Origin: Hoplostethus atlanticus
Taxonomy: Eukaryota > Chordata > Actinopteri > Trachichthyiformes > Trachichthyidae
NCBI GenBank assembly: GCA_034670405.1
Contig: JAXDDX010000285.1
Span: 1-64,000, forward strand
Length of the DNA stretch: 64,000 bases
Direction of reading: 5' to 3'
In this document: positions 1 to 11,160 of the stretch, in pieces
Numbering within the stretch: position 1 is the stretch's first letter
Layout: each line of letters starts with the position of its first letter
Notes under the pieces: model-generated
Database searches by the model: none
The model's input: the letters and a program-made list of their open reading frames with translations, nothing else
What the model was told of the DNA's origin: nothing
Program-made: the position numbers and the translations under genes

Positions 1-275
1 TTTGCATACTGTATAGAGGAGCAAAATAATGAACATGCTGTGATTTGCATTGACCAGCTCACTTATTTTAGACCCTTTGATAAGCAATACTCTAATGAGA
101 GTGAGCGAGCATACATTGTTCCATATTGTTATATGTTTTAAAAAGTGTTATAAAATGTTTATGTGGTGCACGTTTTAAAATAAATGTGTTCTAACCAAAC
201 ATGACCTCTTTATTTTTGCAAACTTTATTTTCCAAGTAATTTTTAGTAATTCAGAAGAGCTAGGCTATATTTACA
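1..275. other. AT-rich non-coding DNA
   Basis: No open frame, repeat or motif that I can assign. The base composition is A+T-rich with short homopolymer runs, as in the next kilobases. Confidence 0.6.
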
Positions 276-545
276 CCTTACAGTGTTAATATGGGGGTAA
301 CACTTGTATAGTTAAATTACGATCCCGTGAGAGAGTTAATGTCTAACACTACATACAAGTGTTGAGAAAAACTAACACTGGTTAGTGTTAAGAAGTGTTA
401 AATTTTAACTCCAAAAAAAGTCAATAATTACACTAAATTAGTGTTAAGGTACCAACTCTCCAAAAATAGTTAAATTAACACTCTGTGGTGTGGACCCATA
501 TAGACACTTCAAAAGTGTTGAAATCAACTCTGACAGTGTTAATTT
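276..545. repeat. AGTGTT/AACACT-rich palindromic repeat, MITE-like
   Basis: About twelve copies of the hexamer AGTGTT or its complement AACACT lie within 270 bp, in both orientations (near 281, 298, 343, 357, 371, 382, 392, 439, 477, 514 and 535). The block begins with TTACAGTGTTAATATGGG and ends near CAGTGTTAATTTGGG. Dense short inverted motifs like this are typical of non-autonomous DNA transposons in fish. No clean target duplication was found, so the superfamily is open. Confidence 0.5.
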
Positions 546-3500
546 GGGTATGCTGATTTTGCTTGTATGGTGTAGGATTATTGATTGTATTGCAAAGGCA
601 TTCAAACTGTATAATCACTAAGAAAAATATCTATAGTTCAGGATTATTGATCTTCACTGTAAAGGAAGGGCTTATGATAAAGTGTATGTATGAAAATGTA
701 TGATTCTGTGATTTTAACTGTGATTTTGGTTTTTTTAGCAAAATGTACTTTATTTGTTTGGGGAGATTGCGGTATTGATCTACACCCCGATCAACCCCCA
801 TCATCCCTATAGGGATGTTATAGTGCTTTTCTATTAGGAAAGTTATGAAAATGTGATTGATATAGACTTGTGTTGTTATTATATATGCCAGGACACACTT
901 ATACTGTAAATGATCATTGTTGTTTTATTAAAGACAAAACGTTTTGATGTCAAATCAAATAAAGTAATTGACATTTGTATGTTCTCGTATTTTCTTGATA
1001 TGTTGTGAATGTAAGGACTGTATTTAAGGAGGAATGTTGGTAAATATAATGATTCCGCTCAGTATTTGATGCTACTTGATTTTACTTTTTTAGATTTTAC
1101 ACATTTTGTGCTTTTATTTGAAGGCAGAATCGCTTCATTTCCGGTTTCATTTTGCCTGACCCTGGCAGCTTGACGCAGCTCACTGACACTTTAAACATAT
1201 TAAATATGTGACAGAACACTGTGAAACTGAGGCAAGAGGCAAAGGCAAGGTGATCAAAATGACGAGTCTCTTAATACATTTCTTCTAGTATTAAACTGCA
1301 CCTGTCTTATCAATGTCTATTGGATCCACGACTCAAAAACAGATCGTTATATGTGTCTATCACCTTCCATGTGATCTCCACACACACACAGATGTCATAT
1401 AAGAGGAACTCTCACCAGAACAGAGCAGACACTCCATGAAAGAGACTCCATCTGTACAGTGGTAGGCGTTCCAGTCTGCATGGAGCTACAAATGATCATA
1501 GGAGTTTTCACAAGTTGGTTTTCTTCTTTGGAGCCCTGAGAAGCGCATTTGTATAATTCCTCTGTATACATACACGCTTTGAGCACAATAATAATTCATT
1601 TCAGAATAGTTGAATATAATAATAATTGTATTGTATTGTAATTGTTGTATACTTTATTGAGTGACAACTAAAGGTTAAATGAAGAGTGAAAATAGAACTA
1701 CACAACAATACTTATTTCCACAGAATGCCAAATAATAACATCACTTTTACCATCAATTATTGACACAGCTTCCATCTTTTAAACATCAACGTCACTTCTG
1801 CCTATTCTAATGCATTACTTGATATAAGCGACCTCATTGTTGCCATAGCAACTTGAATGGCTAACCTGCTCCGGGAGCACAGTTCAGATTATAAGGCAAA
1901 ACAGCAGTAACTGATTACAAAAAAAACCCACAATATATGAGGATGTTGCACAAAAAATAACAACAAAGCAGTGATGAAATTGTAGCTGAGCAAAATGTAT
2001 TTTATGTTTGATGTTGCTGTTTCCTTTAATTTGTCACCCGTCTGTATGTCTAAGCAGGGTCACCATACTGCGGTCATGGATTGGGCCTTTTAACTTGCTG
2101 TCATATTATGTTAACATTGCGTTGTCAAGTCAATGTGATGCGTGGTAGAATGAATAAACTGTAGAGTAGCAGGGCAGTCGTTTTTTTTTTTTTACATTAT
2201 TCATGGACACTAGTCCCAAAATGAATTATGGATCACAAGAAACTGTGAACCTCTAGAGAGAGGAAAAAAAAAAAAAAATGACAAGCACTGCCTTTTTTTT
2301 GACCCCGGCAAGTTTCACTGTGGACACTTTTCTTTGCTTCACACTCACATTCACACACATTTACACAGTCTTCAGGTGTTGGCCGCTGGGAGCCTCACAC
2401 CCCAGGAGTACTGAGCTGCTCTGCTGATGCCTGTGGAAGTTTAATGGCTCAAGGGAACCCTGATTGTAGTTATTGAGTTTGGGGAGAGCGTTTATCAGTC
2501 ACTCTCCTGGCCCAGATTTATTGAACTGTAGGAAAACATTAATGTCATTGTCATTGCATTGTCACATCTATTCCGTCCTCTCTCTTAGCCTTACTCTGTC
2601 GTTCCTTGCATAAAAAGTGCCGTCACATCAAGTCGTTACACTTTTTGAAAACTTTAACAAAGTGCAAACTGAATTGTTAGCGACTCTCACAGGATTTTCT
2701 CAGGAAAGATCCCATACTGCCTGAGACAAATTCAGACATTTTCTTTTTTTTCTCTCACAGTCATAGCCAATTAATTGCTCCACAGTAGGTGTTTTTGTTG
2801 CATTGTACCTCAACCTGCCTCATCAAACAGCATTGAAACCAGTCCAGTCATTTCTGCACAACGCTGATCTGTTAACACAAAAGAAACAGCATAGGAACCA
2901 ATCTGTGTGCCTCCATCCCCCCCATTGTGCCGGTTATATGAATTGAGACAGTGCAGGCAAAAAAAATAGCTTTCAAGAAGTTTCACTTTTGTTTTCTGTG
3001 GTTGTTACTTGTTTAGTCTTTTGTAGGCTTCATACGCTTAATACTTAGAGTCCAACAATGCAGCCTTTCAAGTTACTTTTTGGGGAGGGGTTTACAAAAT
3101 ACCTTTTAGTTCTTTTTCTACAAAAATGTCTTTCAGTTTTTCCTTTTTTGTAAATGATGTGTTTGTCTGATATGGAGCCGAGTCACCAAATAGTGCGTCT
3201 GTTTCCAAATACATATGACATTACACAATTATAGAGATGTAGTAGTTGTAGTTCAATCAAAGTGGGGTAGCTGTTTGGGCGTTATTGTGGTCCTATTCAG
3301 CAGGTTGCAGAACTGGGTAGACTGCTTTCTGTACTTGTTCAACATAGTGGATCTTCTACCAGCATGCAGTGAGGAGGCATGGGGAAACAGAATAAATTAA
3401 GTTACACTGAATTGGAAATTTTGTTGGAAAGATAACCTGAAAATAAGGTGTCTGGTGATCTTTAATTGGTGATAATGACATCTTCTAATCAAGTTTTAAT

Positions 3501-3820
3501 TCTAAATATATTCTCACATTAAAGTAGACAGGATGTGCTTTAACCTTGTTGTCATTGTGTCATTTCACATTTATAGTAACAGGAGTATGGATGGAGCTAA
3601 ATCTTTGATTAGTGCGTTGCTGTCCAAAGAGTTGTTGAGTATTTTACGTGAAACGCCAAAAGCATTAGTCTGCTTGATTTGAACATAACATCATTTCAAT
3701 CAGGACAGACTTAGGAACTCAGACGTGATTTATTGAAATCAATAAAAAGACAAATTTTGGCGCAGACTCCAATAAATACCCATTCATGGTTTGAAGAACA
3801 TCACACTAGAATACAACCCA
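546..3820. other. Non-coding stretch without assignable features
   Basis: Mostly A+T-rich DNA. It holds poly(T) near 2181-2192, poly(A) near 2263-2278 and a short (CA)n at 1379-1390. The open frames are at most about 63 codons, show no domain and lack coding-like composition. Nothing else recognised. Confidence 0.55.
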
Positions 3821-4125
3821 CAAATAGGCTGGAGCAGCAGCATCTGACATGACAGCAACATACAGAGCAGCTGAGGGAGTAAAAGTAGAACGTACCGGTT
3901 TGTGATTGGTTCCCAGAGTAGGTGTGAGTGCTCGCACTTGGGTGATTGGACGATTAGTCATGATGCAAGACTGAAATTGTGTATGGAGGAGAGAGTAGAC
4001 GGATAGATAAGTGAAGAGAGGTAGCCTTCCCGGTTTGATTTACGCTAAGCTTCATATCCTTTCCATAGAAATGTGCTCTCAGAAAGGCTTTTGTGGTTTA
4101 GTGGCTAATACTGTATGTTGTTTAA

Positions 4126-4636
4126 AGGTGCTGTGTGTAGCATTTTAACATCAATAAATCATTACCACGTTCATTTAGTCTAATTACCGTGAACAAATGA
4201 GAGCATTGGCGAGAAGATCAGCAGCCTCTACCGGCCACTACATTGCATTTTACTTGCATTCGGAGGGAAATCTATTGGATTGTTTTACGGCACACAACAG
4301 GTAGAGGGCGATGTTCTTCCAGCGCAAACGGAGCTAAAGCATTCGGAGATTTTCTGGCTATGACAGAGGGTGGAAGGAGTAAAAGACCTTTTGGAAAAAT
4401 CACTTACAATATGTTGATCCTCTTCAGTAAACAACTTTGACCAAAGAAGCCACCTTCTTGGCAACAGGAAGCAACAGGCTTTATGGGAAATTAAGTCCCA
4501 ATCTTCAGAAGCCCTGGCACTAACAATACCTCTGGTGTGATATAGAGGCTACCAATCGTCTTTGTTGATGGGAATTATGCCAAGATATCACAATGAATTT
4601 GCCAATTTACGTTTAAAAATGATACACGTAGCACCT
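4126..4636. mobile_element. TTAA-flanked MITE, copy A
   Basis: The element starts AGGTGCTGTGTGTAGCATTT and ends with the inverted version ...ATGATACACGTAGCACCT. It is flanked on both sides by TTAA (4122-4125 and 4637-4640). The TIRs match at about 20 of 24 positions. A TTAA target duplication is known for the piggyBac and Kolobok superfamilies; which one applies cannot be decided without a transposase. A related copy lies at 8514-9249 and shares the subterminal block ACATCAATA-ATCATT and the phrase AACAAATGAGA. Confidence 0.8.
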
Positions 4637-4640
4637 TTAA

Positions 4641-5138
4641 CTTTGTGGTGCCATTGTGTTTCCATTGTGTGTGTTTGTGTCTACGGGTGCACATTTGTGT
4701 CTGTTTTCCGCAATGCATGAGCGCGTTGATATGTGTTTGTGCCCGTGAAGCTAATATTATATAATGTCCGACTGAATTAGAGGACGGAACTGGATTATTT
4801 AGCAGCAGGCCTGATTAATTACCAGTCTCAATTAACATGGAGCCTCATTAGTGTGTGGGTTAGCTTTGTGACTTCCTGTGTCCAGGCTAAGCAACGCTTT
4901 TATACATCATCTCTCTCTCTCTCTCTGATAATCCAGTGTCTTTCACTCTCTCTTCCCTCCAGTGCGTTTCCAGGCCAGTCAACATCTGTTCACCGGTTTT
5001 GGGAGCGCGTGTGTCTGATGTGTTTGCATACGTGTGTTATTTTGTTTGTGTCCCTATTCTCCGTTCTAATTAAGGTGATGGTCTGTGAAGTCGTTAATTG
5101 CTGCCATTTTGACCCAGCTAAGGTTTTTGCCAGGAGAC

Positions 5139-5148
<10 letters not shown>
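4641..5148. other. Unique non-coding DNA with a homeobox-core-rich block
   Basis: Positions 4770-4855 contain TGATTAATTACC, CTCAATTAACATGG and CTCATTAGTG within about 60 bp, with no repeat structure. That texture recalls vertebrate conserved enhancers. Positions 4908-4927 hold a short (CT)n. No gene seen. Confidence 0.3.

Positions 5149-5213
<65 letters not shown>
5149..5213. repeat. (GA)n microsatellite
   Basis: About 32 uninterrupted GA units, preceded by (GT)4. The open frames on both strands here (RERERE on plus, SLSLSL on minus) are translations of the dinucleotide and not genes. Confidence 0.97.
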
Positions 5214-5215
<2 letters not shown>

Positions 5216-6065
5216 GGTAAAATTGACAAGTTGTGGTTCAGACATTTCTGAATGCGGGTTTGACATTTCTGAATGTCCAAAGCAACTTTTGTATTTTGTT
5301 TCAGTTAGATTGAACCATCCATTGTCATTATTTATTTAACAAAGGTTTTGCCATTGCTATTCATCATTTCATTTCTTTATTGAGAAACACATTTTCTGCT
5401 TCAAGCGAGCGTAAAACTTTTGCAATATTGAGGAAATGTTGCCATCATAATTTAAAATATATATATATATCCATGGATGGAAACCCACCTTGTGTGCCTC
5501 AGAGTTTAGAGTTCTTCATTGCTTCAGTGAGTTTATTATTGTGTACTTGTTGACTTAGTAGCCCCTCTCTCTGTACGCGCAAACTATTATGTCCTTAGAT
5601 GTGTACATAATGTAACTCATTTTGCTGATGTGGGTCCTCAGAAAATTTTGCCCTGTGGACGTTTCATGTATTGTTGTTTAATCAAAGCTGATTTAAGCGA
5701 ATATAATTTACATTTGAATTAGATTGAGTGCCTCCATTCACAGTTAATGAATATGACATTTTTCATTTTTTGTAAGGACGTTTTTAGATTGTCTCCGGTG
5801 AAGCCTTTCGCCTCTGGGCTGTGGTCCTTATTGGCATTCCTCCCTCTGCAGCAATTTAAATCCCCCGTTACGTGGCAGTTCCAGCATTTTAATTGACATG
5901 CCCTCTGGACGGCATTATCTTAATCTGGTAGGGTTGGTCTGTTCAGGGTTTGGAAACAAATCTACTTTATCAGACTATTACCTTTTACTCATAACATTAC
6001 TGAATGGACCTACAAGCACAACACCACAATTTTTTTCAGGTATTGCTCTTTTCCAATGTGGTTGT
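5214..6065. other. Non-coding DNA with a possible conserved element
   Basis: Apart from a short (AT)n near 5457-5471, no repeat is visible. The block 5690-5935 (CAGCAATTTAAATCCC, CATTTTAATTGACATGCC, CATTATCTTAATCTGG) is balanced in composition and dense in TTAAT/ATTA cores, so it is a candidate regulatory element. Low confidence. Confidence 0.3.
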
Positions 6066-6125
6066 TTTAAATTAAATTAAATTAAATTAAATTAAATTAA
6101 AACCAAACCAAACCAAACCAAACAA
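6066..6125. repeat. Compound pentanucleotide microsatellite (TTAAA)n(AAACC)n
   Basis: Seven TTAAA units (6066-6100) pass directly into five AAACC units (6100-6124). Two different 5-bp motifs in register suggest a point change followed by separate expansion. Confidence 0.95.
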
Positions 6126-6937
6126 AATACAATAAAATAGTTAAAGACTCTGTAGCCCTTATTATCTCTCTTTGCTCCCACTTTAAGGCCAGGCCAATGT
6201 AACCTGTATCTGACAACCATCAGCCATTAGCTGACTCCACTCTATCTAGACCAGGAAGCTGGCAGTCACATTTTGACAAGCTGCATGTAAATTATAGCCT
6301 GCTGCAAGCTTATTGATTATATATGGGCCTCTTGACATGCAATTTAATAACTGACATTGCCAAGGACACTAAAGCCTGTAGCCTGATCCAGTACAGTAGA
6401 CAGATTTAATACAGTATTTTGTACATATTGTGTTTTCACTGTCACATCATGACCGTGATTTCAAGGGTAGGGTTTAAGAAGAGCTTGAAGCAGTGAATAA
6501 TTTTTGGCAATTGTTAAAATTGCCAATGATGATCATGGGATCTGATGTGGTCCGTCCTCAGGGAGTTTAATCAAAACTGAGAGATGTGAAAAATACAGTC
6601 AAAGGGTTGATTTTTATTGTTGAAATCATCATAGGACAACCAAGCAAACCCACCAAACCCAATGGAACAGCCTTGTATAGGTTTGGTATGCTTATCACTC
6701 TTGTGTGTTGTTTGTTTGGTGTGCTATAGGCAGCACTGGCAAGCACCAAATGGACGTATAGAACAATACTTGCACAGTATTGTGGTCTTGGACGTGGAGT
6801 TTTCCAGTTGTGAGACATTCTAGATTGATTTCAACAATAAGATTGAATCACAATAGATCCTGTCCTCCAAGAACCACGTCTTACCGTGTGGTATGCGATC
6901 ATGGTTTCTGTCAAAGTTTTGCATGGGTCGATGTACT
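6126..6937. other. Non-coding DNA without clear features
   Basis: No exon-like frame and no recognisable repeat. The reading frames of about 80 codons on either strand show no domain. Confidence 0.5.
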
Positions 6938-6968
6938 GCCCTCTATACATGAGCAATGTATAGAGGGC
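6938..6968. repeat. Perfect 13-bp hairpin
   Basis: GCCCTCTATACAT, a five-base loop GAGCA, then the exact complement ATGTATAGAGGGC. A partial third copy (ATGTATAGCGGGCC) follows at 6970-6983. It could be the core of a small foldback element. No function can be assigned. Confidence 0.7.
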
Positions 6969-7065
6969 CAATGTATAGCGGGCCATTGTCCACAGACAAT
7001 GATTGTTATCCACGGGTTTAATGGTTAGGAAATGGTGAAAGAACGATTCTACCACAAGCATGAGA

Positions 7066-7125
7066 TGTCATAATAATAATAATACATCATATATAGCGCT
7101 TTTCATACTCAAAGACACTTAACAG
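7066..7125. repeat. SINE/LINE tail-like fragment (AGCGCTTTTCATACTCAAAG)
   Basis: An (AAT)n run followed by ATATAGCGCTTTTCATACTC and AAAGACACTTAACAG matches, from memory of fish repeats, the tail region of a common dispersed family with the core TATATAGCGCTTT. The same core occurs in the SINE at 44857-45045. Confidence 0.4.
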
Positions 7126-7820
7126 CAAATAAAATAAGTTTTATTAGATAAAAGTATATGTTAAAAGGAAATAAAGATTAAAAAGAGTAAAAAGTATAAT
7201 AATAACTCTCCCTGTAAACACACAACACAGACTAGCTCAAACACTTCCAGCTCGAAGTCACATGACTTGAAACGTGTCATGGCAAAGGAAAATACCACAA
7301 ACCACCACTAGGTGGTGCTGAAACTAAGGTAAGTATTAATCATTTACTACACATGCAACTGCAACAGAACAGTTGCGTTTGGACTGAAGATGCAAGTAAA
7401 TACGAATGAATGGGACTGGGAGCTGCCCGGCACAGCCACAGTCTTCTGCTGTCCACTGGAGCAATGGCAACTCGGCAGTAATTGTAGAGGGAGTTGAGAG
7501 CGTTACGCATTCACTGAAGCTACATCTTCCTAGCTGGTCTGGAGATTTGAACAGCTGACAAGCCCAAAATGTGCAGAAAGAAACAGTGTTCTGCCTCCAG
7601 TGGATTGTTTAGCTGTTAGCTGCTGTAAATCTGCATGGAGGCGCTACGCCACAATAAAAACAAGGAAAAATACTGTTGGTCACAGGTGATAAAATATCCC
7701 ATCGATATTGTCTCAAAATGTTTATTATGGCTTTAGAAGGTGGTTATTACTGTATCTCTGTATGATTTTATCTTTTTTTCCCTCTGTCCTAGGAAGATTT
7801 GTAGCTCATAACTCATCTCT
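7126..7820. other. Non-coding DNA without assignable genes
   Basis: It contains the palindrome CACCACTAGGTGGTG at about 7304-7318, a motif often seen in fish MITE ends, but no partner end was located. Otherwise nothing supported. Confidence 0.4.
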
Positions 7821-7825
7821 ATGAG

Positions 7826-7924
7826 GCACACACACACACACACACACAGCATTATTGGTACACATTGGAGTGATCACAGAACCCCAGACGACACACATTC
7901 ACACAAATGCATGTATATGGGCAC

Positions 7925-7970
<46 letters not shown>

Positions 7971-8112
7971 CATAAACAGTTGATAGAGGAAGGCATCAAT
8001 CAAAGTTATGAATCAATGTAAGAACTTCCTATGAGGCTAGAGATCAATACTGACCTAGACACACACACACACACACAGATTTATATGATTCCTCAGATAT
8101 AAATGCACACAC

Positions 8113-8156
<44 letters not shown>
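7826..8156. repeat. Cluster of four (CA)n microsatellites
   Basis: Perfect CA arrays at about 7826-7849, 7929-7968, 8058-8077 and 8115-8156, with smaller CA-rich phrases between. They are likely fragments of one expanded and interrupted CA tract. Confidence 0.95.
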
Positions 8157-8157
<1 letters not shown>

Positions 8158-8271
8158 CGAGTTAAAGTGGTGATGGCAGCATTGTAAAGTGATGTACTTT
8201 GGTCCATCATCAGATGATTGTCCATCATATGAAAGCTAGAAGGCTGATGGATCCATCTATTGATCCACTCA

Positions 8272-8345
8272 GACAGAGAGAGAGCGAGAGAGAGAGAGAG
8301 AAAAGGGAGGGAGGGAAAGGGAGAAAAGGATGGGGAGAGAGTGGA
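8272..8345. repeat. (GA)n and purine tract
   Basis: (GA)n at 8272-8301 continues into GGGAGGGAGGGAAAGGGAG. The tract is purine-only on the plus strand and has mirror-repeat character. Confidence 0.85.
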
Positions 8346-8416
8346 TGAAAGGAGGTAGAGAAAGAGGATATTTAAGGAAATAGTGTGAATTGCAAGTCCA
8401 ACATGAGCTGTGATTC

Positions 8417-8513
8417 TTTAAAGGTGCTATGCTCCAGTATCTGTCTGCCACTGAGCTCACTGTTGCCAATGACTAACTGCACTATCTGTGTGGCTCTAAT
8501 GCTTTTGAATTAA
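8417..8513 (+). repeat. Left member of a ~95-bp direct-repeat pair
   Basis: It starts CTTTAAAGGTGCTATGCTCC and ends GCTTTTGAATTAA. It matches 9248-9342 over its whole length with scattered substitutions; shared phrases include CTGCCACTGAGCT and TGCTTTTGAATTAA. The two copies lie immediately on either side of the MITE at 8514-9249, and each copy both begins and ends at a TTAA. Confidence 0.8.
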
Positions 8514-9249
8514 AGGTGCGATGTGTACCATAATTAAACATCAATACATCATTGCGAAATTAATTGCAATACCTTTGTGTAATTACAATAAACAAATGAG
8601 ACCACTGGCGATTGGTCACCTCTGTCTGATGTCAGTGGTGTTGTTAGTGCTAGTGTATCTCCAATTTCGTTCCAATGTTTTGTGCTGTGGAAGAAACAAC
8701 TTTAATATACTGTATGACATGAGTAGTACACATATGGATTAACAGTAGTAGTAGTTGCAGTACATGTATGCCATGCTGTATTTGATTCATGTAAAGTTAC
8801 CAGCATCAGTATACTGGAAAAGCCTAGCACTGAGTGATTTGTCTCCCAACAATGTTTTGTCTATGTATAGTGACCTTGTTATTGAGACCGGAGGTAAACC
8901 TAAAGGGGCTTGTGTAACTTGTAGGTATAAAGATCCTGCACACTCTTAGAGGGGGGGAGAAATGCTTGAATGCTGTTGGAGCTGTATCCTGATTTCTCTC
9001 CCTGCTGCAACATGATTAAATGATCACTCTGCTTAAACACTTTCAGTGGCAATTGACTTCTTTGACAAATTTCCACGACAGTGCCGTAAAGCAATCCAGC
9101 AGATTTCCCGTCAAACAATGTAAAATACAGTGTAGAGGCCAGTAGAGGCTGCCAATCTTCTCGGCACTGGTCTCGTTTGTTTACGGTAATCAGTGTCTCA
9201 AAAATTAGTGTGCCAATGACTTATTGTTAAAATGATACATATTGTCCCT
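8514..9249. mobile_element. TTAA-flanked MITE, copy B
   Basis: It starts AGGTGCGATGTGTACC and ends ...ATGATACATATTGTCCCT, with TTAA on each side (8510-8513 and 9250-9253). It shares subterminal sequence with the element at 4126-4636, including AACAAATGAGACCACTGGCGA against AACAAATGAGAGCATTGGCGA, and both contain a CAGTAGAGGC/CCTCTACCGG inverted block. It is longer than copy A (736 against 511 bp). Its 60-75 codon open frames show no transposase motif. Confidence 0.75.
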
Positions 9250-9342
9250 TTAAATGGCCACGCTATGGTATCTACAGTATCTGCCACTGAGCTTGTCATT
9301 GTTAATAACTACGCTATCTGTGGCTTTATGCTTTTGAATTAA
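9248..9342 (+). repeat. Right member of the ~95-bp direct-repeat pair
   Basis: Partner of 8417-8513. It begins CTTTAAATGGCCACGCTATGG and ends CTTTTGAATTAA. Its first TTAA is also the right-hand target site of MITE copy B. Confidence 0.8.
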
Positions 9343-9394
9343 CAGTGCCCACTTTTTCCCTGTGCCAGCATCCCGACTCTCTCCCAAAAAACAC

Positions 9395-9716
9395 ACACAA
9401 ACCGAACCTCTCTCTAACCCCCCTCTCTCCTCATGTGTCAGCTCCTCCCTCATTCACTCTTTTCATTCTCATCTCCTTCCTCTCCTCTCCCTCCCTCCCG
9501 TCCATCCTCTCCTCCTCTTCCTCAGTCACTCCTTCTCTTCCCTGCTTTCTTCTCGACTCCCTCTCTCATCTTTTCTCCTCCTTCCTTCCATCCTTACCTC
9601 CTCTCCACCTCCCTCATGTTCCGTCTTTTTTCCTTCTCTCCCCTTGCTCACTCGCTTGCTCACTCGCTCGCTCCCTCCCTCCCTCCCTCCCTCCATCTCT
9701 CTCTGCATTGCAGTAT
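9395..9716. repeat. Polypyrimidine tract with (CCCT)n
   Basis: About 320 bp are almost entirely C and T on the plus strand, ending in (CCCT)n at 9671-9694. Three plus frames and one minus frame stay open here (121-138 codons) only because C/T codons cannot make stops. This is not a coding region. Confidence 0.9.
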
Positions 9717-9748
9717 CTGTGTCAGCCATCGGCAGAATAGGTTGTCTG

Positions 9749-9778
9749 GTGTGTGTGTGCGTGCGTGCGTGTGTGTGA
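9749..9778. repeat. (GT)n/(GC-GT) microsatellite
   Basis: An interrupted GT array containing GTGC variants. Confidence 0.9.
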
Positions 9779-10910
9779 GACACTGCAGTCCCTCCTAAGC
9801 AGCTGGACAAGAGCTCAGATGGATAGCATTCACTTAGCCCTCCTCTTTTCTCTTTTCTACTCCTCCCTCCTATTTTCTCTTTTCTGTTCTCTCATTTCCT
9901 TTTTTCTCTTTTCTTGTTATTTAATCACTGCAGTCCGCCTCTCTTGTCTTTTCTCCCACTTTCTATAATATACTTCTTCTTTCTAGTCTTGTTTCTTCTC
10001 ATTTCGTCTGGTTTTTTTTTTCTGCATTGTAAAATCTTGGGTGGGCTGCCTAAGCATAACTTTTTGAATTTGCCAAATTTAATTTAAAAGCCTATTTAAG
10101 AGGGGCGCGAGAGTGGATCGGGATGTGATGAAATCATCCACCCACAGAGGGCGCGTGTCATCCGTAGTGACAGGGAGAGGAAGCGGTTTATGATTCGCTT
10201 GTGATCCGGAGAAGAAGAAGAAGGACAGGAAGAGCAAACAGGGTGTGGCTGGGTGTGGCTGGATGTCTGGCAGGTGGAGCGAGCCAAAGTATCTCGAAGA
10301 AGAAGTTGCATTATTGACAACAAGAAGCAAACGATGCATGACTTCTTTCAACCTTTTATAGAAATGACCAGTGTCCAGTTAACGTTCGTAATCGTTTGTG
10401 ATCAGCTTCGCTCTTTGGACGCACAAGGTTATGATCATACACGCGACGAGCATGAGGTTTCCGGAAAATATTATTTATTTTTCATATGATTTCTCTGCAA
10501 CGGTTTCAGTATTGGTTACAGCCAAATCACCTGTACAGTAAACCAGTTGCCCCTTTGCGAAAAACGTACTGTCCTGCTCCATGTTTTAATCAGACGTAAA
10601 GCATTTTCGGGCAATTTCTGCGAGTTTTATAAAGGTGTGAGTGAAAAAAAAATCTTTCATCATCTTCAATTATTTCAGTAAGAGATCCCACTTACAAAGA
10701 CCCCTGTTGGGAACAAATTAACTGCTGAATTTAATACTGATGATCTGATGTGCCTTTTCTGGTCCTCTTTGCCATGGAAAAAGGCCCTAGGCTGGTATCC
10801 ATCCGCCACAGCCAATACCTAGACTGAGTCTAAGCTAACAAGACTGTGTCAATCCCGCACCAGACAAAACTAAAGACGTTGTAAGATTACAAGTATAAAA
10901 CCATATGACA
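9779..10910. other. Non-coding DNA, partly pyrimidine-rich
   Basis: 9838-10022 is T/C-rich with repeated CTTTTCT phrases. 10100-10330 is more G+C-rich with (GAA)n at 10209-10223 and a doubled GGGTGTGGCT. No splice-bounded frame or known repeat was recognised. Confidence 0.45.
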
Positions 10911-11160
10911 TTTTTAAACAAAGGTTGGCTGCATGATTGCGAGAATAGGTTTTGAGTTTAAATTTGAAGATTCACAGGGAATTGGCTTCCCTGATGGAAA
11001 GAGGGAGTTGGTTCCAGAGATAGGGAGCTCGATAGGAAAACGCTCCGCTGCTTGCCGATTTCTTTTCAATTCTCGGAATAACACCCTGAGAATGAAGGGC
11101 GTGTGAGAGACGTACGTAGGGGACACCCACAATTCTCCAATGATCCTCCAAGATGGCATC
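10911..11160 (+). repeat. Dispersed-repeat-like segment
   Basis: The run TTTTGAGTTTAAATTTGAAG, then GGAATTGGCTTCCCTGATGG and GAGTTGGTTCCAGAGATAGG resembles, from memory, a widespread fish dispersed repeat that often yields spurious open frames. The 81-codon minus frame here has no domain. Low confidence without a repeat-library search. Confidence 0.3.

Noticed and set aside
9345-9810. Frames of 94-138 codons, Ser/Pro/Leu-rich on plus and Glu/Arg-rich on minus
   Set aside because: Pyrimidine-only DNA cannot encode stop codons in this direction; no domain.
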